Source of the DNA: Rhabditoides inermis
Lineage: Eukaryota > Nematoda > Chromadorea > Rhabditida > Rhabditidae
Direction of reading: 5' to 3'
NCBI GenBank assembly: GCA_963966185.1
Contig: CAWZYM010000402.1
Location: 1-64,000 of the forward strand
Length of the DNA: 64,000 bases
Shown here piece after piece: positions 39,475 to 51,583 of the stretch; the stretch's first letter is position 1; every line of letters starts with the position of its first letter. The position numbers and the translations under genes are program-made. The notes below the pieces were generated by a model. The model made no database searches. It saw only the letters and a list, made by a program, of their open reading frames with translations, and was not told the origin of the DNA.

Positions 39475-41024
39475 CAAAGCCATCGCGTCCGCCCTGGCTA
39501 ACGAGAGAGGAGGAGAGAGGACAATGGCAGTCTGTACATATCTCTCTCCCTCCCCCAATTTTGTGTGTATTGTATTGTAGACGCGAACGGTGGTTTTTTC
39601 ACATGCACTCTCTGTGGGCGCGCGTCTTCGATTAGCAGTCATTCTGTGTGTGTTCTCGTGTTTCTCTCCCACCACTCGCTGTCTTTCTTTCAGCTCGGCC
39701 CCGCGCGACCTTCCGTTCTCCGCAACGCCGTGCGAATCATATCCATGAACCGCCATGACTCGGTGCGTTTACTAGTAGCACTAGTTGTGATCCGTGTGAA
39801 TAACGGCAAATCGAATGTCAGGATCGCAAACTGACACTCATAAGATGATCTAGCAGTCGCATGTTCAAATGTTCGTGATTACGTTTACAGCGTAGTAGGT
39901 AGAGTAGTAAGAGTGTGGGAGAGCGGTGGATCCCGGTTCTTTCCTCCGGTCAATAAACTGCTGTTGTTGTGTGTATGTGTCGCTCCCACTCAGCTGTCGC
40001 TTCCATGCCACACCGAGAGCCCAGAAACTGTCATAAAGTTATATACATGCCTCTCGCACGCATTCTCTCTCTCTCTCTCTCTCTCGCAGGGCACGTAACA
40101 CACAAAATTAGAGTCGAGTAAAGTGGAAGAACAACTAGCTAGGTTTCCAAAATCTCCCCCAGAGAGTCATTTAAGAAAGACTCGAGTCATGTTTTGTCTT
40201 TGTTTTGCAGTTCTCCTCGCAGCACTCGGATACCAAGACCCACGTGCTTTTGCGAGACGTCGGCAGGACGATTCAAAGGACAGGTAGCCAACTGAGGTAT
40301 GGGGGATAGAGAGAAAGGGAGAGAGGGAGAGAGAGAGAGAGAGAGAGATCCGAGGTGCATACATGACGCGGCCGCCGCAGATCTTTTCTAATCAGAAAGG
40401 TATTAGTGATGTTGACACGATGTTTTCAGACCCCAGTTCCTCGGCTTTGTGTGTAGGTACATTAATACGTTGCTTTCTGTCTCCCATGTTTCCGGGATGT
40501 GCGAAAGCGCACATTTCATATAAACTCTCGGACGGATATGCGGATACACCTGCACACACACATACTTCTCTCTCCTATGAGCACGTCTCTCCCTCCTCTC
40601 TCTCCCCCTTCTCCCTCCCGCCTCTCTCTCTCCTTCTCTCCTGCCTTGTCACGGCTCTCGGACACATGCTATGTGGGATGAAAACCACACCGCCAGAGAA
40701 AGAGAGAAAGAGAGAAGCCAGTTATCACATTTCAAAAAAGCGCCAAAGAGCGTGCGTGTGTGTGAGTGTATGTGTTACAAAGCGAGTGTGGCGGGAGTGG
40801 AGCGCAACTGGGAGACTCATTGAAGATGCATTTCACATTCAGAAAGACGCGCCTCTTCCACCTATTCTATCTACTCGTCCTTCCCATCTACACTCTCATC
40901 GGAGCTCTCGTGTTCAAGGTCTGTCATCGCATTCGGTGTTTTTTTTTTGCCGCAATCGACAGGTGGTCTCTCTAAAACATCTGCTCAAAATGGTCGGGAT
41001 ACATGCAAGCGAGAGCTGAAGCTG

Positions 41025-41087
<63 letters not shown>

Positions 41088-41458
41088 CAATTGGGTGGTC
41101 AAGAGACGCGCAATATGCGCTGCCATCGATGAGCAATGTTCTACGGAAAATAAGCTCGTGCGAGAAAGGGGGAGATTTACAATTTTTGCAACATGTCTCG
41201 AGAAATTCAGTGCAACTAGGTGTGATGTTTGTTATTCTCATGTTTCTCATGTACTTATTAGCTGTAGTCTGTGCATGGAGCGGAAACTTATCTTGAGAAG
41301 TGCAGAATGGAATTTAGCGAACACACCACATTGCATTTCAGGTTTTTTTTTGTTTTGAAATACTAACAGTTATAAAAACATGATTTCAGGCGCTGGATGG
41401 CGAATACGACGACCGATTAGTGCGCGAGTACCACGAAAGGTGAGCTACTTTAGAATGT

Positions 41459-41499
<41 letters not shown>

Positions 41500-41584
41500 T
41501 CCCTCTCATCAACTCTCTTCGAACAAAGACATTGGCTAACAGCCAACTGTCTTCAATCCGCATGTGTATCGTTGTTCGATGCGG

Positions 41585-41641
<57 letters not shown>

Positions 41642-44600
41642 AACTTCTTCGAACAAATATATTGAACATCTGTCTTCTATCCGCAAGTGTATCGTTGCGT
41701 CCGCTCGACGTGACTCTCTCTCTCCCTCTCACCCCACTTCTTCGTACTCACACCATAATTAGACAGTTATACATTGAACGCGCTCGTTCAGATGCCGCTC
41801 TGGCGAGGCGGCTCTGCTCGTGCGCGCCGAATCTGCGTGCGCCGCCGCTCCCGACGAGTGCTACGTCATCATGCGCAACATCACCGAGGACATTCACGCA
41901 TGCTACCGGAGGTGCGTGGCTTTTTGGAGATGTGGACATCAAACTCATTGTGTCGATGATAATATCATAATACACGTATTGTAGTGTATTGTATTGTGAT
42001 TGTATTCGTTAACTTTCAGTTGGCACGCTGCGAACCGCACCGTCACGCACAGCATGAACGACCTCACCAACTCGCTCGTCTACGCTTTCAGGTATCGATT
42101 ATCGAATGATTATCGATTTATTGATTGATTGCAGTGTGTACACGACTATTGGGTACGGTAACATGGCGGCGGATACCGCCGAGTGCCGCCTCGCCACCGT
42201 CTTCTATGGCGCACTCGGGATTCCACTCTTCTTCGCATTTGTCAAGGTGTGTGTGTGTTTGTGTATTGATGTGGCAAACTGTGCCGGTAAATCACTAGTT
42301 TACTCGTGTCACCACACATAGTTATGAATGAGCTTGACATGTGATTTCCCACTAAATCTTGTGTTGCTGTGTTGACGGCTGCAATTAGCGCGCTTATCGC
42401 GTATCGCGTTAGTTGTATACTCGTCGCCCGCTGCACTTTATGCTCTATTGCTTGTTCTTTACAACTCGCTCTCGCTCTCACGAAGGCTTCCCCCATTCTC
42501 CTCTCTCTCTCTCTCCCTCTCTCTCTCACTCTCTCGCTCTCTCTCTCTCTCTCATACACACAGGCACACGCGTCGTTCTATTTCTGGCGGACGAGTCTCG
42601 AAAATAACAATGCTATTTCCTTCGGCACGTGACCGAAGAGGCCGAACAACCCCCCCCCCACGTGTGTGTGTGCGCCTGTGTGATCTCATCCCGACACTGA
42701 CCACAATGAAACCTCTATGAATATGTTGCGAGTGCAGCCATTGTATTCCAATATTCCGAAAAACGTGCAAGTAACATGGTAATCCGATCTCTGGATAACA
42801 CGCAGCACAACTTTGAAAACAGGGCGATAAAAGTGAGCGCAAGAGTGTTTAGAATAGAATAGAATAGTTTATTCATAAGTTGTTATGACATACACACAAA
42901 TTGAAATAGGAAATAGTACAGCTACGGTTTGGAACGGTTCGTAATCGATTTGCGGGGTTTCACTTTCTCCAGACACTGTTGGCATTACAGCATATGCGGA
43001 GAGAGGAATCCAGTCACATCTCCAGACATCCGTCTTCTTATCCGATATAGAGTATGCGGCTTTGATCCATCCTCGAACGCGTGAGCCTTATGTTCGACGG
43101 AAGACCTTGCGTCTTCCGTCGAACGTTCTCGAACTTCTCGCGTCAATTTGCATACTTGCTCCCGGTCGATCCATTTGTCAATATCATGTAGCGAAATCCA
43201 ATAAATCCGTGAGTTACCGACTATGTGCACTCCCAACAGGCTTATTTGGCTCCTCCTTATCGTCTCACAATGAACGGATCCGGATTTCGATCGATAACAG
43301 CAGCGTATTTCTCTTCCGGTCGCGGGTGCCGCCGTTGCCCTTCAATTCGCCTTCGCTTTGTACCTTCCTTTCCTCCAATTGAAAATCCGCGCTTCGCCGA
43401 CTAGTTGCACTTCCACAGGCTTATTTGGCGTGAACTTATCGTCTCACAGTGAACGGCATCAATTTGAAAATAAGTCGATACTTGTTATGCAATGACCGTA
43501 CACTTTTATATGACACCCATTCTGGTCCTAAATTAAGCGATCATCTTTCAATCATCTCGCATATCAGTGTTGGATTAGTTAAAAAGAGCAACAAAAAGAA
43601 CACTTGTTTAGACTTTAGATGTTTTAGATCTGCCGACTATAAAGGTATGGAATCTGATCTTAGTAATATTGATTGGGCAACACATTTTTCTGGATGTAGC
43701 ACTATCGATGACAAATATAACTCTTTGATTCGAGTCTTGCAATCTAGTATAGACCTACGTGTTCCAAAAAAACAATTAAATCGGAGAAAACATTTTCACC
43801 CTGGCTACTATCTACCAGACACCGGTTGCGCAAATTGTCGGCACCGTAAATCAAAGTGTAACGTATTTCTGATAAATTATCAATCGGCATTCAATGAGTA
43901 TAGAATTCCCTTTAAAAATTACCAGAGAGAGAGAGAGACAGAAACACATATTGGCCACTTCATGTACATCACAATATTGGTCTTACATAAAACGTAAAAC
44001 CACAGCACGTCCTGATATACCATTTATACGTGATAAGGATAGATTGATATCAGATGATACCGAACGTGCTTCTTTGTTTATTAAGTACTTTGTAACGGTA
44101 TTTACTACTGACGATAGGAAACCTTTTGAAGTTAGCTCGAAAACTACTCATTCGCTGCTAGACACAGATGTATCTCCGCACGTCGTGTATGAATATCTGC
44201 GTAGATTTGAGAGAAAGTTATTCGCAGGTCCAGATAACATACCCTCCATTTTACTACAGAGTCTAGCTTTGGTCCTAGCAGATTCGCTCAGTGACATCTC
44301 ACCTTCTCACCCAGCTTCCTTCCAATTACGAGCTGATGACGTCATAATCGCGGATAATCGTTCAGGAAGAGGGAAATCTGATGCGGAACGCGTTCAAAGC
44401 CGTCTACAACTATCTGCGCAAGTGCAGAGGCCACAGCTGCTGCTCGCCGAGTGAGTGCCGGTGTACTGTAGCTACGGGGTACCGTAGCTAGAATTGGGTT
44501 ACTGTAACGCGTACCGTAACCTTTTTTCAGAGTCGAAAGCGGCGGAGGCGTGCGCGACAAACAACAAGCTTACGATTCCCGTCCACCACTTTGACACGCC

Positions 44601-45292
44601 GCCCAGCGATTCCCCACACGCCAAGCACGGTAAATAATTTATAATAATAAGTAATAAGTTTATTACGGTGTACACTTGGAGAAACAGTTCAATACAGCAA
44701 AATGAGCAATTTATCACCGTTTTCTTTGTGCCACATGATGAAAAACATTAGCAAGTCCTCTGTGCAAAAATAAGTGCGTATCAATCGGTAAAACGGTGTG
44801 CTTACTTGAATTTTTTTTTATAATATTTTGTTGTTGTTATTGCGTTCATACCACTACTTATAGAAGGCTGCAGCCATAGATACATTGCTATCAGCCGAAA
44901 TCAAGACCAAATTCAATTATTATATGGGTTCACTTGATTACATTGTTGTTCAGACGCGGAGGTCAACAAGAACAAGTTGACGTCGTTCAGCAACCGGAAG
45001 TACAGCACCGGCTCGCTGTTCGGTAAGTTTGAACGAAAAGTTTTTGCGAGAACATTGTGAGATTGTCTGATTTGAAAGGATGCAAATGATACAAAGTTGA
45101 CGTGGCCCGAATTGAATTTTTTCAATGACGTCATGATCTACGAACTAGATGACTGGATCACATTCTTATTATATGAAACTTTTTCAGGCCACCGCTCGCT
45201 GTTAGACGAGCAACGGCGAGTGTTCGTCGCCGGAGTCGTCGTCCTCATCGCGTACATACTATCCGCCAGCGCACTGTTCAGGTAGGGAGAGA

Positions 45293-45330
<38 letters not shown>

Positions 45331-46213
45331 AATCGAGAGAAAGAGAGGGTGTGTTGTAGGACAGACTAGATTATTTAGCGTCGCCCGATGTGATAATGAT
45401 ATAATTTGCAACTGTCTGGTATAATAGAAGGTATATGAGCGATGTGTCATAGTTACGCTGTCTGGGAGACAGAGAATGAGGGAGAGATGTATACACTTGA
45501 CATAAAAAATATCGTCTTGCGATAAACTGAAAAAAGTATAATATATCTATTGCAGCTTTACCACCGAGTTTGACTACTTCACCTCGGTCTACTTTCTCTT
45601 CAACAGCGTCGCGCTGATTGGTCAGTTGATCAATTGGATCAGTAGATAACATTATTTATCAGTTGATCAAAAATCAATCGCTTTGTTCAGGTTTTGGCGA
45701 CGTGTTCCCATCAGAACCGAGCGCTATTCTCATCTACGCAGTGTTCATAGTGCTGGGCGTGGTGCTATTCTCCATGTGCTACTTCATACTGCAGGAAGAG
45801 ATCAGAGAAAAGGTGCGCTTTTTTCAAGACGCGGTCGAAACTCTTTTCCACACCGAATTTGAAACGCCTTCGAAACACGACTAAACAGCGTGTTCCGAAG
45901 ACGTTTTGAAAGAGTGTTGCAGTAATCCCCCCCCCCCCCCCTATCTGAACTGTTGTGATCTGTAGTCACCGAGAGAGGATTAGTCGATTTTTTAACCTAG
46001 TTCATAGTGTATTTGTCTATTGATGAGTTTACGCAATTAATTAAAAGTCTCTAGCGTGAAAGAGAGGACATACATTTGAAGAATCTTTTTACTATTGTTT
46101 TATTGACAAATTGGTGATCACTTTGTGTTTTAGGCATTCGAGGCGTCTCGAAAGGCGCGCATCTCCATCTCCAAATACTCGCACACACTCATGCAGAACC
46201 GACCATGGAGCAG

Positions 46214-46255
<42 letters not shown>

Positions 46256-46347
46256 TCTCTCTTCTTTCTCTTTCTGCCTCTCCCTCCCTCTCCCTCCCTC
46301 CCTTCCTCCTAGCCCTAACTCTCTCTCCCCCTCCTTCCTTCTACCTG

Positions 46348-46396
<49 letters not shown>

Positions 46397-46552
46397 CTCT
46401 CTCTCTACCTTTCCATCTCCAGACGCAACTCTCCCCTCTACGACCACCCCGACGCGCCCACCGACTTTGACCGTCTGAAGAAGCGTCGTCAGAGTGCGCC
46501 GGCCGTCGCCCTCATCCCACCCACCATAACCACCCGATTCGCCGAGGCGTAG
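36046..46552 (+). CDS. Two-pore-domain (K2P/TWK-type) potassium channel, 518 aa, 17 exons
   Basis: Forms background K+ channels at the plasma membrane. Exons: 36046-36168, 37127-37231, 39694-39762, 40211-40296, 40843-40918, 41390-41439, 41792-41911, 42020-42091, 42135-42246, 44366-44450, 44531-44629, 44954-45022, 45188-45281, 45556-45620, 45691-45812, 46134-46213, 46423-46552. A cytosolic N-terminus of about 125 residues has a run of seven aspartates. TM1 is LFHLFYLLVLPIYTLIGALV, followed by an extracellular loop with NIT and NRT glycosylation sites. Filter 1 is TTIGYGN. The channel-typical VKEEGNLMR follows TM2, then a long linker, TM3 (VFVAGVVVLIAYILSASALF), filter 2 (LIGFGD) and TM4. Filter 2 has Leu where K2P channels normally have Thr. 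The start follows TTTCAG by five bases; an in-frame ATG at 36031 across that acceptor is the alternative. Confidence 0.9.
37440..37800 (+). repeat. Degenerate tandem duplication (about 170-bp unit) in K2P intron 2
   Basis: Two adjacent segments (roughly 37440-37600 and 37636-37800) share ACGGTATATAT, a GTATCGTATTCTATCC block and AGGCGACCT followed by CCATxTCTCAC in the same order. No open frame is conserved. Confidence 0.6.
42846..43240 (-). mobile_element. Probable inverted 3' end of a LINE-like element
   Basis: On the minus strand an open stretch (about 43236-42985) ends in a stop and is followed by AT-rich sequence finishing in an ATTCT-type short repeat (GAATAGAATAGAATAG on the plus strand), as LINE 3' ends often do. 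AATAAGTTTATTACGG at 44659-44674, in a later intron, is vaguely similar. It is not confidently assignable to a clade. Confidence 0.35.
43092..43124. repeat. Perfect 14-bp hairpin with 5-base loop
   Basis: GTTCGACGGAAGAC pairs with GTCTTCCGTCGAAC around CTTGC, within the LINE-like material of K2P intron 9. Confidence 0.7.
43449..44310 (+). pseudogene. Truncated non-LTR retrotransposon (LINE) ORF fragment
   Basis: The first open part (43449-43990) contains SGPKLSDHLSI, which matches the SDH motif ending the endonuclease domain of LINE ORF2, followed by a linker of the type seen before the reverse transcriptase. The frame then shifts near a GAGAGAGAGA run at about 43924-43937, and continues as DKDRLISDDTERASLF and FAGPDNIPSILLQSLA, the start of the reverse-transcriptase domain. 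It stops before the catalytic YxDD box. It is cut at both ends and shifted, therefore dead. It is inserted in sense orientation in K2P intron 9. Confidence 0.8.
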
Positions 46553-47309
46553 CCACGGCGAGTACATTTGCATATTACATTGGTGTACATTTGCTTATTC
46601 GTGGCCACGGAAGCCATGTCTATATTAACTTTATCTGCCACAGAACACAGTAACGCCACAGAAAATGCACGGCAAATATTGAGCTGGTACCCTGAGTGTT
46701 CCTTCGATCCTCTCCGCATCTTTTGAATCAGGGTGTCCAGACAATCGGGTCGCCTGATTATTTTTTTAATTGATTGTATCTTTTGATTTGCCTGTTTTCA
46801 GTCTCTCTCGCCCTGTCTCACACAGCTGCCTTCACTTGTCCTCCATCGGTGTCATACAGACTCTCACCGGCGGACCCACACCACCACACTCGTCCTGTTT
46901 CACTCTCATGTCGCTTCCTATCCTTCCCCCGGTGACCGTCCCCACATGTGCATAGCTCCGCCCCCCTACGCCCCGCCCCCTCGACTCACACACGTGTAGT
47001 AGCAGCCTAGTATGGTGTGCATAGTACGGTGACCGAAACTCGACTCGTCTTTGTATGTGTTTGATTGATGTGAGGTTATTGAAGAGAGATTATCTAGCCA
47101 CCCTGTGCAATGTGCGGTGTTTTCCCCCCGATAGTTTGATTGTGTCTTGCCCGTCTTCTTTTCATTATTCAGGATAAAACACGTTTACAAAAGCGTATTT
47201 ATTGGTTATACAATGACACAACAGAGCGAACGAGAATGCACTGAATGCAACGAGACTGAGGATGATAGTGGTTGGGAGTTATTATGGGCAGGGATTGCTG
47301 GGGCGTGGC
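46553..47309. other. Convergent spacer between K2P gene and the 91-residue gene
   Basis: 3' regions of both genes. It is pyrimidine-rich around 46800-46980. No canonical AATAAA stands out close to the K2P stop, and no coding exon is seen. Confidence 0.55.
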
Positions 47310-47725
47310 CTAGGATCCCGAGCTACACGAGCTACACGGCGCGTCGTGGCCGCAGTGGAAGCTCACCACGATCCGAGGATGGCACTCCATCTGCAAAATA
47401 TTTTCAATGAAATTTTTTCTGTTGTTGAAAATGATGCATACCTGGTTGTCGATCTCGTAAATCATGACCGCAACGCCTTCACCCGGAAGAAACTGGAAAA
47501 AGAAAGGAAAAAGAACGAAAAAAGATTCAAAACTACCATCAGCTGCGAGAAGATGCGCTTCACCGGCGTCATCAGCGCCATAAAGTCGTCGAGCTCTGTG
47601 CAAAAAAAAATCGATAATCCGTAATCAATCAATACCGTACCCTCGGGATCGTCGATGCCGGAGTCGATGGCGTCCTGCACGAACTGGACGAGGTCGATGT
47701 GGGAGGGTGGGTCGATGTCGGCCAT
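47310..47725 (-). CDS. Small protein of unknown function (91 aa, 4 exons)
   Basis: Unrecognised. Exons 5' to 3': 47725-47641, 47595-47537, 47492-47442, 47390-47310. All borders are GT-AG, phases close, and introns are short (41-51 bases), typical of nematodes. The protein is acidic at the N-terminus (MADIDPPSHIDLVQFVQDAI, then DSGIDDPEELDDFMALM), probably helical, with no signal peptide or membrane span. A hydrophobic strand-like part (GEGVAVMIYEI) follows. The C-terminus has five cysteines and histidines in CHPRIVVSFHCGHDAPCSSC, spaced so that metal binding is possible but not matching a finger class I know. A TTCAG acceptor 21 bases before the start fits a trans-splice or 5'-UTR junction. 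Confidence 0.65.
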
Positions 47726-48548
47726 GCTGCGAGAGTGAGGGGCGGCTGAATGAGCCTCACCGAGGATTGACGGCACTGCTGCGACGGTAGGAAATCGACA
47801 ATTACCACAACCGCGCATTCTGCCAATTTCCGAACAGAGAACGACTGCGGGAAACTATCTGCAACAATTGCTCCTATCCGGATTGCGCACACGTCAGCTA
47901 CGTGTCCCGAGTAAGAAAAGAGTTTAGCGGTTTTTGATCGATCATGAAAAAAAAATTGTCGGACTTCAAGTTTGAGAAAAAAACAGCATGACCTTGGGAC
48001 CCTGGGGGGAAGTTAAGGATATTGCTTGGAATGTTGGCATTTAACGGTTTAATATGCTTTTCTTTGACCTTTGAACATTCAACCAATTAATTCAAAGTTT
48101 AGATGTGTTTACGTTAGCATACTAACAGAAATAGTTTTATAAATGAGAGTCATAATCAGAGAACATATCAGAGAATCTACATACTTCATTTCTCTTACAC
48201 TTCCACACGCTCACTCTGCTACTCTCGTTTCTGTTTATATTTATAGCTGTATATTATATATATCACTGATGCATACGTGATACATCGCGGCACAGTGATG
48301 CTATCGTTAATGATAGCCGTTTTCCCATAACGCGTCGACGTGAACTCATAATTAGCGGCGCTTCTTTTTTCGGCGGCGATTCTTAAAGCAGAGTTCAGCG
48401 CCACATTCCTCTCAGGAAATTCCCAAAACTGCGAATCCCAGAAAGTTCACTCGTTCGGAGATTGCGCTCGTCTCTCACCGCCGACCACCTATATAACCGC
48501 GCACTCACTCACTCACTCACTACCTGCTAACCCGCTCACTGCCAGAGC
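47726..48548. other. Divergent spacer upstream of the receptor gene
   Basis: It holds the promoter region of the receptor and, in the other direction, of the 91-residue gene. Apart from the TATA-like box at 48490 I see nothing distinctive. The middle is AT-rich. Confidence 0.55.
48490..48496 (+). promoter_or_regulatory. TATA-like box of the receptor gene
   Basis: TATATAA lies 53 bases before the start codon, followed by a CACTCACTCACTCACT run that could contain the transcription start. Confidence 0.5.
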
Positions 48549-49785
48549 ATGGAGATTCACGTGGCGATCATCGGCACGACCCTCGCTCTCATCACATCCC
48601 TAGGAATCATCACCAACATCACCGTTTTCGTGGCGATCTTGCGCAGGATAAAGCACGAGTGAGTACGGTAGCTGGTGAGAGTACGGCAGTCTGCAATAGT
48701 GGTTACGGTAGCTGGGTACGGTTGCAGACAGAATACGCTGCCGATCTACGTCATAGTCGCCGCAAATATGATCGGTGACAGTGGCATGCTGCTCGTCAAT
48801 CTACTCTATCTAGTGCCCGCCATTTTTATTCAGGTGAGACATTCGACCACAACCACAACATACAGTGTAATACTGTCATACAGTAGTCGTCATACAGGGG
48901 AGACATGAGGGAGACATGAGCGTAGTATAGTGGCATAACTCTTGTGTTGGCGACGGTTCAGTTTATGAAGCGCTCTACAAGTCAATCGGCTATCGTTACA
49001 TTTACCGTTTACCGTAACCTCGATATTCTAGGACTACCTCTTTCCGGGGGAGCGTGAGGGCACGTGGAACCGCTTCTCGTCGGCGACATTCATGGCGTTC
49101 TGGTACCACACCAGCCTCGTCCAAGTGTTCATGGCCATCAATAGGTATCTGTTGAGAGGGTTTTATCGAAGCATATATGAGTTATCTTCAGCTTAGTGGA
49201 ATATGGTGTGAATGAAGTGATGTTGTTCCTTTCGGACTTGTCTTTTTATGTATTACTTGTAGTGTTTGCAAAACGAGTGTTTATTAGGTTCGTAGGTACG
49301 TAATACATCTGTAATTATCTCAATATTAAAAAAGTGTCAAAGAGACGCGGCAAGTATAAACTGTGTCTTTATAATTGTTCGTAGTCGGAAATGAGTAAGA
49401 GTTTCGCGTCAGATGTCATACGATCACACACCATCATCGAACATCAGTACAGTAGACGTTTTCATTGTGGCCAAATCGCAGGAGTGCCATAAGTTGGGTG
49501 AAGCGGAGTTGAGCTCCAAATGGGAAACTTGAATTGTTTGATATCGAATTTACTGTAGAGCTATTGTACAACACAATGTTTCTGAAAACATTGAGTTGCA
49601 TAGGGAATGTGAAGCAACAATTTGCAGACTACTCGTGTTGTGCGTGCCGCGGTTCGACTTCTTCACGCTGCGCTCCACACTGGCTGTGATCGTTTCCCTA
49701 GTGCCCACCTCCATATTGATGTCATATATCACCGAATACTGGTCGCCCTGCTGCCTGTGAGTCTCCCTCCCCCTCTCTCTCTATC

Positions 49786-49833
<48 letters not shown>

Positions 49834-50215
49834 CAAAAGCGTGCATCGAGAACGTTGCATCACTCATGAAACTATGAAAGTGTGTTCATTCTCTTCGAAA
49901 CAGCCCCTTCTAAACGCCTTCGGAACACGTTGTAAATCAGTATCAAAAGGCGTTTCGAAGAGACTGACCGCTACTTTAGGTCTTTAGGAACAGAAGTGAA
50001 GTGTGTTTGTGTGTGAGAAAGTGTGTGTGTGTGTGTGACTTGCAGTATCTCGTTCGACCCGCACTACTTCTCCTACTCGTACGTCTTCAAGGACGGGATT
50101 TTCAACTACAGCGAGAAGATCGTCGACCTCCCGCTCAATACGGCCACCACTGTGATAGCTTCGCTGTGCTACATCAAGGTGCGCGCTCTCTCACTCTCTC
50201 CTCTCTCACTCTCTC

Positions 50216-50267
<52 letters not shown>

Positions 50268-51297
50268 TCTCTCCCCCCCCCCCTCCTCTCTCTCTTCACT
50301 CACTCATTTCCCGAAACTCAGATCCTTCACTTTATGCGCACAATGACCAACAAAATCTCGGATTCCTCACAGGAGCGGATGAAGTTTCTGCGAAGGGAGT
50401 TCAGGTGCGATGCCATAATGTGGAAATTATGTAATGCATGAATATAATAAAAGTGGCACATCTTCTACTGCCTCTTCACATAACTGTGGTGCACTACCTG
50501 ATTCGGAACCAGTTTCTGAGTGTTTTCATATGCTCACTCAGATTCGCGGTCCAGTTCAGCTTCGCTCTGTGTGCGTACACAGCCGCGTGGGTGGGGTTCC
50601 GCGTCTTTCCCATGTTCATTGGTGAGTGATAGAGTTCTTATCAATCAATCAATCAATCAATTAATCAATCAATCAATCGTTTATCCGGAATCGTTATATT
50701 TGAATATGACAACACAATCGTAATGATATGAAGCATCGTAAAAGTAAAAAGTAAAGGTGGTAGCCCCCGGTTCAAGAGACTTGCGAGGACAGTGTGCAGT
50801 GTTCCATCGTATCGTATCATCACTTATTTCGCCAATGACCAATCGCACTTTTGCATTTATCATCAAACAAACATGCGATAAACATGATACATGTTAATCA
50901 TTCTCGCAACGCGCTGTGGGGTAGACATGAGGAAGAGTAACAGTCAGGTGCAAGCTAAAAACAGTTTTATTGAGCGATATAGTTGGGGGTTGTACATTTG
51001 TCTTTATTTTTGAAAAAAAAACTATAATTACACTGGTGCACAGACTGTATCACCGTACCGTATTCGTCAGCTGTCTTTAGTCTCTGTTCTCTGATAAGCT
51101 CTTCCCGAATCAGTACTCATACTAGGCTGTGATTTTTTTACATACTAGGCTGTGATTCCAGGAATGTAATTCAAAAGATTTTCTTCCCGAATCAGGTAAT
51201 TCGACGAAAATCGCGTACTGTGCGACATCAATCAACGCGATGTTGACATATACAGCGAACGGAGTCGCCTACATTATCAACACCAATGGGGTACGTC

Positions 51298-51334
<37 letters not shown>

Positions 51335-51583
51335 TCTCTCTCTCGCTCTCTCCTATCTCCCTCTCTGTTCTCCTCTTTTTCTGTTTTAAAGGAGCATACA
51401 CCATACTGTAATCTGAATATTGCGCGTGAACCACGACTACCACGTGAAAAAACATGAGCATGCAAATGCAAATACAATCACTCTTCAATGAAAGTGGTTT
51501 GCTCAATTTGCATATTTCAGTTCTTCCGCGATCTCACTGGTAACTTTGGCACTACCGGAATCCAATCATATCCACACACCTAG
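48549..51583 (+). CDS. Seven-span receptor of nematode chemoreceptor type (303 aa, 9 exons)
   Basis: Probably a G-protein-coupled chemosensory receptor. Exons: 48549-48658, 48728-48833, 49032-49144, 49628-49756, 50046-50178, 50322-50404, 50542-50621, 51196-51290, 51521-51583. Phases close to TAG. Hydrophobic spans in order: IIGTTLALITSLGIITNITV, VIVAANMIGDSGMLLVNLLY, FMAFWYHTSLVQVFMAINR (the last three residues stand where DRY would be), LAVIVSLVPTSILMSYI, a span in exon 5 (TATTVIASLCYI), one in exon 7 (FSFALCAYTAAWVGFRVF), and a last span ending ANGVAYIINTNGFFRD, which resembles the NPxxY region with NGxxY. A 50-residue loop separates spans 4 and 5. Sequence style is closest to the Srx/Srw-like nematode families, but the class is not certain. 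Confidence 0.82.
50640..50729 (-). repeat. GATT-linked repeat core R4, copy d
   Basis: Inverted copy in a receptor intron: (AATC)n followed by GTTTATCCGGAATCGTTATA and TTTGAATATGACAACA, the reverse complement of copy c. Confidence 0.85.

Noticed and set aside
40363..41019. A 218-residue plus-strand open frame
   Set aside because: It overlaps K2P exon 5 in another frame and reads through intronic CT-rich DNA.
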